Shown here piece after piece: positions 24,853 to 32,808 of a stretch of DNA of 37,134 nucleotides. The stretch's first letter is position 1, and each line of letters starts with the position of its first letter. The position numbers were made by a program, and so were the translations under genes. This DNA is from Campylobacter sp. W0018 (lineage in GTDB: Bacteria > Campylobacterota > Campylobacteria > Campylobacterales > Campylobacteraceae), in NCBI GenBank assembly GCA_020135845.1, contig JACHTQ010000014.1, positions 1 to 37,134 of the forward strand, in the 5' to 3' direction. The notes below the pieces were generated by a model that saw only the letters and a program-made list of their open reading frames with translations, did no database searches and was not told the origin of the DNA.

Positions 24853-26019
24853 TTAGAGCTTTAAAAGTTGTATTTGATCTCCCTTTTGATAAGTTTCTAT
24901 ATTCTCTTCACTTATAAGTAAGAATTCACTACTAATTAAAGGCAGTATCATGCCTGATCCAAATTGATTGTTATTAAAAGGCATGAAAAATTCATCTTCT
25001 AAATTTCCTAAAATGAAATTATTTCTTCCTTTTTTAATTTTTAGATCAGTTCCCATTTTAGCACTAATCTTACAAGATTTATGAGAGGCATTACAAAGTA
25101 AATCAATAATTTTTCTAGCAAAAATAAAACAAGAAAGATAAGCCGCCATAGGATTTCCTGGTAAAACTAAGGCCAATTGTTTATCTTTTTTGTAAAGTTT
25201 AGTAGGACGAGCAGGGCGCGCTTTTACACCCTTAAAAATAGTCTCATAATTTAACTCATCAAAAACTTTTTCTAAAAAATCAGCTTCACCCACACTTGCA
25301 CCACCAGAAGTGATTAAAAGATCAAAATTTGTTTTTAAAAGAGTATCTTTAACTATATTAAAATCATCTTTTATGATTCCAAGGTATTGAATTTCACAAT
25401 GATTTAGCATAGTTATTAGTGGCAATGCATTAGCATTGTAAATGTTTTCTTCGTCGCAAATTTGCCAAGGTTCTTTAAGCTCATTGCCACTTGAGAAAAT
25501 GCCTACGCGAATTTTTCTTACAACTTCAATTTTATAAATTCCCTGAGAGGCGAGTAGGGCAATATGTCTTGAATTTAATCTTGTTCCTTTTTTGAGTAAA
25601 AATTCACCTTTTTTTAATTCTTCACCCTTTAAACGCCTTGCGTTAAATTGCTTAGGAATTTTTTTGACAATAAGCTTACCATTTTCTAAATACTCATCCT
25701 CGATCATTAAAATCGTATCAGCATTTTTTGGCATTTTTGCTCCAGTCATAATCTTATAGCATTCATTTTTACCAATTTTATAAGTTTGATTATCTCCTGC
25801 AAAAATAACACCTTTTATACTTAAAGCTTCTTTTAAATCTGCATAATTAAAAGCATAACCATCTAATGCCGCATTATCAAAACTGGGTAAATTTTTTTGC
25901 GCATAAAGATCTTTTGCTAAGATGCGATTTTTTGCATTTTCTAGACTGATGATTTCAATTTCTTCTAAAGGCGTAATTTCTTTTTCTAAATCTTTTAAGG
26001 TTTCAAAAAGATTTTTCAT
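24853..26019 (-). CDS. moeA: molybdopterin molybdenumtransferase MoeA
   Basis: Inserts molybdenum into adenylated molybdopterin, the last step before dinucleotide formation by MobA/MobB. The 388-residue protein shows [11 protein letters not shown] (47-57), [18 protein letters not shown], the MoCF-domain motif [23 protein letters not shown] and [11 protein letters not shown], and a C-terminal beta-barrel domain. Its ATG overlaps the murA stop by 4 bp, so it depends on the murA promoter. Epsilonproteobacteria may carry more than one moeA; the paralogue cannot be told here. Confidence 0.93.
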   Translation of the reverse strand: MKNLFETLKDLEKEITPLEEIEIISLENAKNRILAKDLYAQKNLPSFDNAALDGYAFNYADLKEALSIKGVIFAGDNQTYKIGKNECYKIMTGAKMPKNADTILMIEDEYLENGKLIVKKIPKQFNARRLKGEELKKGEFLLKKGTRLNSRHIALLASQGIYKIEVVRKIRVGIFSSGNELKEPWQICDEENIYNANALPLITMLNHCEIQYLGIIKDDFNIVKDTLLKTNFDLLITSGGASVGEADFLEKVFDELNYETIFKGVKARPARPTKLYKKDKQLALVLPGNPMAAYLSCFIFARKIIDLLCNASHKSCKISAKMGTDLKIKKGRNNFILGNLEDEFFMPFNNNQFGSGMILPLISSEFLLISEENIETYQKGDQIQLLKL

Positions 26020-27272
26020 TCCTCAAGCCTTGTGATTTTAGCTCCTAGGGCTTTAAATTTATTTTCTAAATTTTCATAACCTCTGTCCAAATGATAAATT
26101 CGATGCACTCTGCTTGTGCCTTTAGCAGCAAGAGCAGCAAGTATAAGCGCTGAAGAAGCGCGTAAATCTGTAGCCATAACATCAGCTGCATTAAGTTCTT
26201 TGCCACCAACTATGGTTGCAATGTGTCCATTAAGTTTTATATCTGCTCCCATTCTTAAAAGCTCACTTACATGCATAAAACGATTTTCAAAAAGTCTTTC
26301 ATCGATGATACTTGTTCCTTCTGTTTTTAAAGCCAAAGCCATAAATTGCGCTTGCATATCAGTTGGAAAGCCTGGATATTCGCTGGTTAAAATTTCTATA
26401 GGCTCTATTTTTTTAGCTGGAAATAGGGTAATATTATCATTTTCTATTAAAGTTTTAAAACCCATTTGATCGAGTTTTGCTAAAACAGCTCCTAGATGTT
26501 CTGTATTGACTTTTTTAAGTTTGATTTGTGAATTGGTGATGGCTCCTGCACAAAGATAAGTTCCTGCTTCGATTCTATCTGGAATCACGCTAAATTCTTT
26601 GAAATTTAAAAGCTCACCATCTGTACCATAAATTTCAAGTTCATTACTTCCTATACCTTTAATATCAAGTCCCGCATCGGCCAATATTTCGCAAAGTTGC
26701 ACGACTTCTGGCTCTTTGGCTACATTTAAAAGCTTAGTTTTTCCTTTAGCTAAAGCTGCAGCCATGATGATATTTTCACTGCCTGTAACGGTGATCTTGT
26801 CAAAAAGGATTTCAGTTCCTTTAAGTTTTCCATTCGCAATTACATAGCCTTGTTTAATTTCTATATTTGCACCCATTTTCTCTAAAGCACTTAAATGCAA
26901 ATCAATAGGTCTTTGACCTATAGCACAACCTCCAGGCAATGAAACTTCACAATGCCCAAAGCGTGAAAGTAGTGGACCTAGTGTGAGTATAGAAGCACGC
27001 ATTTTACGCACGATATCATATTTGGCAATGGTTTGATTAAGTGTGGTTGTGTTTATAATTGCAGTATTGTTTTCAAAATTTGTTTTTGCGCCTAAATTTT
27101 CAAGCAAGGATATTAAGGTTTTAATATCTGCTACATTAGGAACATTAGACATTTTAATTTCATTTTTAGCAAGTATAGTGGAAGCGATTAAGGGTAAGGC
27201 GGCATTTTTAGCACCGCTGATTTGAACTTCACCTTGTAAAGAATCAACACCTTCAATTTCTAAAAAAGTCAT
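26016..27272 (-). CDS. murA: UDP-N-acetylglucosamine 1-carboxyvinyltransferase
   Basis: First committed enzyme of peptidoglycan synthesis, adding enolpyruvate from PEP to UDP-GlcNAc in the cytoplasm. The 418-residue protein has Lys22-Asn23 in SGAKNAALP, the reactive Cys116 in [15 protein letters not shown], the RIEAGTY segment, and the C-terminal [14 protein letters not shown]. Cys116 is the residue alkylated by fosfomycin, so the enzyme should be of the sensitive type. An extended -10 lies about 30 bp upstream and AAGGA precedes the ATG. Confidence 0.97.
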   Translation of the reverse strand: MTFLEIEGVDSLQGEVQISGAKNAALPLIASTILAKNEIKMSNVPNVADIKTLISLLENLGAKTNFENNTAIINTTTLNQTIAKYDIVRKMRASILTLGPLLSRFGHCEVSLPGGCAIGQRPIDLHLSALEKMGANIEIKQGYVIANGKLKGTEILFDKITVTGSENIIMAAALAKGKTKLLNVAKEPEVVQLCEILADAGLDIKGIGSNELEIYGTDGELLNFKEFSVIPDRIEAGTYLCAGAITNSQIKLKKVNTEHLGAVLAKLDQMGFKTLIENDNITLFPAKKIEPIEILTSEYPGFPTDMQAQFMALALKTEGTSIIDERLFENRFMHVSELLRMGADIKLNGHIATIVGGKELNAADVMATDLRASSALILAALAAKGTSRVHRIYHLDRGYENLENKFKALGAKITRLEE

Positions 27273-27299
27273 ATTTTTCCTTAAAAATTAAAATGCCTT

Positions 27300-27308
27300 A
27301 TTATAGCA
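27300..27308 (-). promoter_or_regulatory. extended -10 promoter of murA-moeA
   Basis: On the minus strand this reads TGCTATAAT, a perfect extended -10, lying between the fspA stop and murA. The surrounding AATGC...GCATT forms a small inverted repeat over the box. Transcription would begin near 27293. Confidence 0.7.
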
Positions 27309-27328
27309 TTCTTAAACTTTTGGAAAAA

Positions 27329-27724
27329 TTATTTATTTTGCTGATTTTGAAGCTCTTGAATTTGTGCTTGGATAGTTGAAGATTGACTGATTAAAGTTGA
27401 GACTTGGCTTTGCAAACTTGCAAGTTGATTTTTATCAGCATTAGCCATTTTTCCTGTAAGTTCAGCTATTTTTGCTTGTAGTTGGGCTAATTTTTGCATT
27501 AATTGCGCAAGCTTATCAGTACTACCACCTTGAGAATTGCTTTCATTATTTTTAGCGTTTATTTCTTTATTTGATTTTTCTTTTGCTTCTTTGGAAATAG
27601 TGACTTCAACGGCGGAATTTGATTTTTGATTTTCTTTTACTTCTTCTTTTGTTTGACTATTTTCTTTATCCGAATTTATTTTAGCGTATTGATTTAAGCC
27701 GCTTAAAGCATTATTGATTTGCAT
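27329..27724 (-). CDS. fspA: flagella-secreted protein FspA
   Basis: A 131-residue protein, hydrophilic and rich in Gln, Asn, Ser, Lys and Glu, with no signal peptide. Residues about 75-130 form a coiled coil with heptads (KLAQLMQKLAQLQAKIAELT). Size, composition and place between murA and pabA match C. jejuni Cj0859c, described as FspA, a protein released through the flagellar filament export system under sigma28 control. A sigma28-type CGATAT lies upstream. FspA is known to vary strongly between strains; which variant this is cannot be decided here. Confidence 0.8.
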   Translation of the reverse strand: MQINNALSGLNQYAKINSDKENSQTKEEVKENQKSNSAVEVTISKEAKEKSNKEINAKNNESNSQGGSTDKLAQLMQKLAQLQAKIAELTGKMANADKNQLASLQSQVSTLISQSSTIQAQIQELQNQQNK

Positions 27725-27755
27725 AATTTTTCCTAATAAATTTTTTACATCTTAA

Positions 27756-27761
27756 ATATCG
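27756..27761 (-). promoter_or_regulatory. sigma28 (FliA)-type -10 element of fspA
   Basis: On the minus strand CGATAT matches the Campylobacter sigma28 -10 box CGATWT as I recall it from flaA and others. It lies 31 bases before the ATG, giving a leader of about 25 bases with AGGA. A clear -35 is not seen. The next gene is the flagellar export substrate fspA, which fits late-flagellar control. Confidence 0.6.
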
Positions 27762-27791
27762 TCATTTTTTTGATATTTTTTATATTTAAAA

Positions 27792-28361
27792 TCAATGAAT
27801 TTTCATAAAATTACGTAGTATTTTTTTACCTTGTTGGCTTAAAATGGCTTCAGGATGAAATTGAACCCCGTAAATATCGTATTTTTTATGCTTAATCGCC
27901 ATAATAACACCTTGAGAATTTTTGGCTAAAATTTTGCATTTTTTAGGCATTTTACTTATATGTAAAGAATGATATAAACAAATTTTAATATCTTTTTTTA
28001 TACCTTTAAAAAGTAGATCTTTTTTAAAAATAAGGGTTGAAGTTTTACCATGGGTTGGATTTTCCATTTTGCTAATTTCACCCTTAAAGGCTTTGGCTAT
28101 ACATTGATGTCCTAGGCAAATTCCTAAAATTTTTTTACTTTTTTTAAAGTATTTTATAGCTTTAAGGCTTAGTTTTGATTCTTCGGGAGAATTTGGACCT
28201 GGGGAGATGATTAGATGAGTAAAATCAAATTGGCTTAAATCTTTTGCTTTTTTAAATTCGTCATTTTTGATAACTTTGCATTGATATCCTAATTCTTTTA
28301 AATAAAAAATAATAGTATAGCTAAAAGAATCGTAATTATCTATAAATAAAATTTTTTTCAT
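27792..28361 (-). CDS. pabA: aminodeoxychorismate synthase glutamine amidotransferase
   Basis: Class I glutamine amidotransferase of 189 residues supplying ammonia to PabB for p-aminobenzoate, a folate precursor. It has the triad Cys82 in GICLGHQ, His169 and Glu171 in FHPE, and the start pattern LFIDNYDSFSY. TrpG (anthranilate synthase) has the same motifs; the partner gene next door decides for PabA. Its ATG overlaps the pabBC stop by 4 bp (ATGA), so it is the last gene of the xerH-pabBC-pabA transcript. Confidence 0.93.
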   Translation of the reverse strand: MKKILFIDNYDSFSYTIIFYLKELGYQCKVIKNDEFKKAKDLSQFDFTHLIISPGPNSPEESKLSLKAIKYFKKSKKILGICLGHQCIAKAFKGEISKMENPTHGKTSTLIFKKDLLFKGIKKDIKICLYHSLHISKMPKKCKILAKNSQGVIMAIKHKKYDIYGVQFHPEAILSQQGKKILRNFMKIH

Positions 28362-30133
28362 TGCAAATGAACCTTTTTTAAACCCCTAACGGAATTAATG
28401 CAATAAATTTCATCCGCCTCTATCAAATCTTTTTCATAAAGATTTTTTTCTTGCACATAGCCTAATTGCACCAAAAAAGAGCGATAAATTCCATTTAATA
28501 AGCCACTATTTAAAGGTGGTGTATAAAATTTACCATTTTTATTTATAAGTATATTACTTCTTGATCCTTCGCAAAGTTCATTTTTTTCATTGAAAAACGC
28601 TATGTCATAGCATGAATTATTTTTCCACAATGAAGCCTTATCTTCGTATAATTTTCTTATAGAACTTTTATGGTATAAAAAATCGCTTTTTGAGTTTAAT
28701 TTTTCCTTGCTTAAAAGTAGGGTATTGCCTGTATTATCTTTTATATGATGATAAGAAATATGGTAATTTCCATTTTTTTCTAAAATAAGTTTCACAATGG
28801 CTTGTTTATATTTGGTTTTAAGCTTGCTAGTATAAAATAAATTATGTGTTTTTAAAAAAAGTTTTTTATTTAGTTTGTGGATACTTAGGTTTAAAAACTC
28901 ATTTACATCGGCTTTTTCTTGCAATATTTGACTAAATTCTTTAAGTAAAATTTGAGTGTTAAAGCCAAATTTTATAGCTGAATTTAAAAGCCTTTGTAGG
29001 TGTTGTTTGAAAAATAGAATTTTGCCATTTTTATAATACATAGTTTCAAAAAGAAAAAAATCTTTAGGCATTAAAAATTTAGCCTTTAATTTTAACTCAT
29101 CAAATTCATCATTTAAATTAGAATCCCAAACTAAGCCACCGCCTACACTGTATTGATAATTTTCTCTTTTTTCTAAAGTGCGTATTGTAACGCTAAATTT
29201 ACTTTTATTTTTATGTATAAGTCCTATCGAACCACAATAAATTCCACGTTTTCTTTTTTCAAGATTTTCGATAAGTTTTATGGTTTCAATTTTAGGAGCA
29301 CCGGTGATTGATCCACAAGGAAAAAGAGCTTTGAAAATTTTATAATAATCAATATTTTTCTTTAAAGTTCCCTTAATTATAGAAGTCATTTGATGTAAAG
29401 TAGGGTAGCTTTGCATCTTAAAAAGTTTTACTTTCATACTTTGTTTTTTAATAAGCTTAGAAAGATCATTCCTTAGAAGATCAGCAATCATCACATTTTC
29501 GCTTAAGTTTTTAATATCATTTTTTAAAAAAAGTTTATTTTCCTTATCTTTTTTTGGATCTTTATCTCGCTTGATTGTTCCTTTCATAGGTTTTGTGATG
29601 ATCGTATTATTTTTAGTTTTGAAAAATAATTCCGGAGAAAAAGATAAAATTTCTCGATTTTCATCTTTAATATAAGCTTTAAATTGCGTATTTTGTCTTT
29701 TTAATAAAAGATTAAATAGATCAAAGCCATCAAGTAAAGTGTTAAAATGAAAATTTTGAGTGAGATTAACTTGATAGCTTTGACCTTTGGCAATCGCTTC
29801 TTTAACTTTTAAAAAATTTTCTTTATAGTTTTGAAAATTAAGCCCATCATAAAAAGAGGGTAAAAATCTATCCTCATCAATAGAAAAAACAGAAAATTCC
29901 CTCCTTTTTTTGTAAGCAAAAAACACCAAATAAGCCTCTTTGCTTTTAAAATTATCATCATATAAATATTTATAAAATTCATAATCAGCAAGGACTATAA
30001 AATAAAATTTTTCTTTATGTTTTTCTGCAAAATTGAAATATTTTTTGCTTTGTTTTTGATTGTAAGCTCTTAAAATGTATTTTAGATCATAATATAAATA
30101 CTTTCCAAAAACTGCAAAATTTTTAGCGCTCAC
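28358..30133 (-). CDS. pabB: PabB-PabC fusion: aminodeoxychorismate synthase and lyase
   Basis: A 591-residue fusion. Residues about 95-355 form a chorismate-binding PabB domain with the active Lys184 in KPMKGT, SENVMIADLLRNDL, and GSITGAPK (274-281). Residues about 358-591 form a class IV aminotransferase-fold lyase (PabC) with the PLP Lys489 in FLYHKSS and EGSRSN at 522-527. Together with PabA it can make p-aminobenzoate from chorismate. I start it at the GTG at 30131-30133: AAAGGAGA lies just upstream, while a TTG nine codons earlier has none. The gene overlaps the xerH stop by 11 bp. The N-terminal part before the catalytic domain is shorter than in free-standing PabB. Confidence 0.92.
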   Translation of the reverse strand: MSAKNFAVFGKYLYYDLKYILRAYNQKQSKKYFNFAEKHKEKFYFIVLADYEFYKYLYDDNFKSKEAYLVFFAYKKRREFSVFSIDEDRFLPSFYDGLNFQNYKENFLKVKEAIAKGQSYQVNLTQNFHFNTLLDGFDLFNLLLKRQNTQFKAYIKDENREILSFSPELFFKTKNNTIITKPMKGTIKRDKDPKKDKENKLFLKNDIKNLSENVMIADLLRNDLSKLIKKQSMKVKLFKMQSYPTLHQMTSIIKGTLKKNIDYYKIFKALFPCGSITGAPKIETIKLIENLEKRKRGIYCGSIGLIHKNKSKFSVTIRTLEKRENYQYSVGGGLVWDSNLNDEFDELKLKAKFLMPKDFFLFETMYYKNGKILFFKQHLQRLLNSAIKFGFNTQILLKEFSQILQEKADVNEFLNLSIHKLNKKLFLKTHNLFYTSKLKTKYKQAIVKLILEKNGNYHISYHHIKDNTGNTLLLSKEKLNSKSDFLYHKSSIRKLYEDKASLWKNNSCYDIAFFNEKNELCEGSRSNILINKNGKFYTPPLNSGLLNGIYRSFLVQLGYVQEKNLYEKDLIEADEIYCINSVRGLKKVHLQ

Positions 30134-31187
30134 TGATCTCCTTTGCAACTTGTGCAGCAAGTTTTAATTTATCGTTATCAAAATGAGTGTAAATTCTTGA
30201 AGTATTTAAGCTCGCATGTCCTAATGCTTCTTGTACTAAAACTAAATCTTTTTGTTTTTTATAAAGCAAAGTAGCAAAAGTATGACGCAACATGTGTGCT
30301 CCATTTTTTTGTTTGCGAATTCCTGCGCGAAATAAAAGTTGCTCAACGATGCGACTAACGTAAGATTGAGTTAGGGGAGTGCCTTTTTTATTGACAAAAA
30401 GCAAGGTATCTTTGCTCATATAGTTTATTTGTACATTTTTAAGTAAATGCTCTATTAGTTCTTTTTTAATCATAACAATGCGATATTTATTACCTTTTGA
30501 TCTTATTCTTATAAGATAAAGATCGTTTTCTTCGCTGATGTCGCCCATTTTTATATTAATAGCTTCACTGACGCGAATTCCTGTAAAAATGATGATTTTG
30601 ATAATGAGTTGATTGCGTATAGTATTGCTTTTAAAATCAGCATTTTCTATAGCATCAAGAAATTTTTTAACTTCTTCTTCGCTCATAAATTCAGGTAGTT
30701 TAACACCTTTAGAACCTGTAATTCCTGCCCAATTTTTAAGATTAATATCAAAGATATGAGATTTACCATCCTCTTCATTTTGTTTATCTAAAAAATCAAA
30801 AAAATTAATCACAGCAATTCTGTGATTTTTTTTACTTGCATCAGATAAAGATCCTGTAATACTGGCTAAAATTTCAACGATTAACTCTTCATCAATTTGT
30901 TTTAGAGAGTGGAGTTTATAAAATTTTAAATATTCAAAAAGCTTTTTTAAAGGATTAAAATAGGTATTAACTCCGCTTAAACCTATATTTCTTGCTTTTT
31001 TTGCCAAGGCATCTAATTCTTCTATATTTGAAATGCCTTTGGTAAGTGCGAAATTGATTTTAGCTAAAATTTCTGGATTTTTGAGTTCTTTATTTGAAAG
31101 AGAATTGAGTTTAAATTTTACATACTTAGCTAACCAAAATAAAAAAGATTTTTCAAAATTTTCTTCACAATTTAAAGGATATTTCAT
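30123..31187 (-). CDS. xerH: tyrosine recombinase XerH
   Basis: Single Xer recombinase of epsilonproteobacteria that resolves chromosome dimers at difH. The 354-residue protein has a SAM-like N-terminal core-binding domain (about 10-140) and a catalytic domain with Arg205 (TGIRVSE), Lys231, His298-x-x-Arg301 (HMLRH), His324 (LGHAS) and nucleophile Tyr333 (RIYTH). All six catalytic residues are present. The start is the ATG at 31185-31187 with GGGA upstream; a TTG 26 codons further up would add an atypical basic tail. It is longer than XerC/XerD (about 300). A candidate difH lies about 160 bp upstream. Confidence 0.95.
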   Translation of the reverse strand: MKYPLNCEENFEKSFLFWLAKYVKFKLNSLSNKELKNPEILAKINFALTKGISNIEELDALAKKARNIGLSGVNTYFNPLKKLFEYLKFYKLHSLKQIDEELIVEILASITGSLSDASKKNHRIAVINFFDFLDKQNEEDGKSHIFDINLKNWAGITGSKGVKLPEFMSEEEVKKFLDAIENADFKSNTIRNQLIIKIIIFTGIRVSEAINIKMGDISEENDLYLIRIRSKGNKYRIVMIKKELIEHLLKNVQINYMSKDTLLFVNKKGTPLTQSYVSRIVEQLLFRAGIRKQKNGAHMLRHTFATLLYKKQKDLVLVQEALGHASLNTSRIYTHFDNDKLKLAAQVAKEISER

Positions 31188-31339
31188 TTTTATTTTTCCC
31201 GATTTTATTTTACAAAGAATATATTTTAATATCAACTTAGTAAAAAAAAGCTTTTTATGAGTCAAAAAAACTTTTTAGATTAAAAAATATAAAATACTTA
31301 AAAAAGTATGATAAAAGGTAAAAATACATATTAAATTCT

Positions 31340-31380
31340 AATTTTGTATTGAAAACTATAATTTTCAAACTTTTTTATTT
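31340..31380. other. candidate difH chromosome-dimer resolution site
   Basis: The core at 31349-31368 consists of arms TTGAAAA and TTTTCAA, exact inverted repeats, around the 6-base centre CTATAA. The 15 bases AAAACTATAATTTTC (31352-31366) are identical to the centre of the streptococcal/lactococcal dif-SL site as I recall it, to which difH is related. It is noncoding and lies about 160 bp upstream of xerH. Outer limits of about 40 bp follow the size reported for Helicobacter difH. Confidence 0.75.
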
Positions 31381-31640
31381 TTATGGATATAAAGCGTTTG
31401 TTTATACTTTAAAGTATGGATATTTCATATTTCAAATACTTTACCTTTTGTAAGTTTCTAACTTATCCATAAAATTTATTGTATAAATTTATTGATTTTT
31501 ATTTGTATTTTGAAAACTAAATTTTAGCTTTATTTTTTTTAATTTTAATACCCTATTGCGAATTTTTGAAAATTCTTTTTTTATAATTTGTAAGGAAAAA
31601 AGATTGTAATAAATTTTTAGAGAGAAAATTAAGAAAGATA

Positions 31641-31663
31641 AAGGCAAGAAATTTTCTTGCCTT
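31641..31663 (-). terminator. terminator of tsdA
   Basis: AAGGCAAGAA and TTCTTGCCTT form a perfect 10-bp stem with a three-base loop, 6 bases after the tsdA stop. On the minus strand the stem is followed by a moderately U-rich ATCTTTCTTAATTTTC. It reads symmetrically but no + strand gene ends here. Confidence 0.75.
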
Positions 31664-31669
31664 GGAGAA

Positions 31670-32659
31670 TTATTTTTTTAACATTGGTTTATAAGGTCCA
31701 TAACGATGTTGTGTTGTAGAGAAGCTATCATCATAAGGTCCAACATCCATATCTAAAGGTTTTACTTTTCTATCAGGGAAATCTTGATCTCTATGTGGTT
31801 TTACAGGACGAGATTGGGAATTCATATAGGCAGCTACATCATAAGATTCCTCAAGAGTTAGGTTAGGATCGCCTTGTGGCATATTTTCTTTAATGTAAGA
31901 AGCTGCTTTGATCAAGCGATACATTCCTGCCCCTGTATTGTAACTATCTTTTCCCCATAGTGGTGGATAAATGTAATAAGCTCCTTTAGTGTCTTCATTT
32001 TTTAAACCTCCGCCATTTTCTTGGTGGCAAACTGCACATTTATCCATATAGATTTTTTTACCTTTTTTTGGATCGGCTGCTCTTGCAAGATAATCAATTT
32101 TTTTAAGGCTTTGGCCTTCGATCTTAGCTCCTACTGGAACACCTTGAGATAGCCATTGCATATAAGTAAGCATTGCTTTCATTTCTGGAGAATTTTCAGG
32201 CATACGTTTACCATTCATAGATCTTTCATAGCAACCATTGATTCTATCAGCCAAAGTGATCACTTTATCCGCTCTTGCATTGTATTGTGGAAACCTTCCC
32301 CAAATTCCTACAAAACCTGCTTGATTTGGAACACTTCCAGCCGCTGCATGACAGCTAGAGCAAGATAGATTGTTTCCAGCAAATCTTTTTTTTGGATCTT
32401 TTGCTTGAGGTCCGGTATATCTACTAGTTTCATTAAGAATTTTGTTACCAAAAATTACCATTTGGGCATATTTAGAATCTTTTGGCATTTTACTCTCATC
32501 GATTGTACCGTCTTCATTTAATGCTTTAGGCAAAACCCATTTAGCTTTAGGTAAGTCAATACCTGTAGCACTTTTTGTTTTTTCTAATTTTTGATCAAGT
32601 GCAAATGCACAACTTCCAAATAACATTAATGCTAAAGCCACAGAAATTTTCTTTTTCAT
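31670..32659 (-). CDS. tsdA: bifunctional tetrathionate reductase/thiosulfate dehydrogenase TsdA
   Basis: Periplasmic diheme cytochrome c of 329 residues interconverting tetrathionate and thiosulfate, giving an alternative electron acceptor. It has a signal peptide (MKKKISVALALMLFGSCAFA), heme motifs CSSCH (100-104) and CAVCH (208-212), and the TsdA signature NGCYERSMNG with Cys143, the expected axial Cys ligand of heme 1. Met260 in ENMPQGDP is a likely ligand of heme 2. The corresponding C. jejuni enzyme supports growth with tetrathionate under oxygen limitation. The gene stands alone with an AAGGAG ribosome site, its own promoter and a terminator. No tsdB electron-transfer gene is adjacent. 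Confidence 0.92.
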   Translation of the reverse strand: MKKKISVALALMLFGSCAFALDQKLEKTKSATGIDLPKAKWVLPKALNEDGTIDESKMPKDSKYAQMVIFGNKILNETSRYTGPQAKDPKKRFAGNNLSCSSCHAAAGSVPNQAGFVGIWGRFPQYNARADKVITLADRINGCYERSMNGKRMPENSPEMKAMLTYMQWLSQGVPVGAKIEGQSLKKIDYLARAADPKKGKKIYMDKCAVCHQENGGGLKNEDTKGAYYIYPPLWGKDSYNTGAGMYRLIKAASYIKENMPQGDPNLTLEESYDVAAYMNSQSRPVKPHRDQDFPDRKVKPLDMDVGPYDDSFSTTQHRYGPYKPMLKK

Positions 32660-32696
32660 AAGCTTTTCTCCTTTTTAGAAAATTGAATCACGATTA

Positions 32697-32725
32697 ATTA
32701 TATAACTTTGGTTAATAAAAGTCAA
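32697..32725 (-). promoter_or_regulatory. -35/-10 promoter of tsdA
   Basis: On the minus strand TTGACT (32725-32720) and TATAAT (32702-32697) are separated by 17 bases. Transcription would start near 32690, leaving about 30 bases of leader with AAGGAG before the tsdA ATG. Confidence 0.7.
32702..32715. promoter_or_regulatory. NssR/Crp-Fnr-like palindrome over the tsdA promoter
   Basis: On the minus strand TTAAC-CAAA-GTTAT differs from the NssR consensus TTAAC-N4-GTTAA at one of ten positions. It fills the spacer between the -35 and -10 of tsdA and touches the -10 box. Such a position fits repression rather than activation if any regulator binds. It may be chance in AT-rich DNA. Confidence 0.35.
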
Positions 32726-32808
32726 TGAAATTAAATTTTTAATGGAAAACTAAAGTAATTTTAAATAAAATACAAGTTTGCAATATTTTATATAAGGTTT
32801 AATTTTCA

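Larger units (their letters stand above)
31188..31669. other. gene-free region containing difH and inverted repeats
   Basis: Nearly 480 bases between xerH and tsdA with no coding sequence of note. They contain the candidate difH site, flanking inverted repeats (AAAAGGTAAA at 31313-31322 with TTTACCTTTT at 31440-31449; ATACTT/AAGTAT at 31294-31309; the palindrome ATACTTTAAAGTAT at 31404-31417), and the tsdA terminator. The stretch after the repeats, about 31450-31620, shows nothing I can identify. Confidence 0.7.

Noticed and set aside
30123..31265. XerH with a 26-residue N-terminal extension from TTG
   Set aside because: The extension is Lys/Ile-rich, comes from AT-rich intergenic DNA, and has no ribosome site; the ATG form matches the length I recall for the family.
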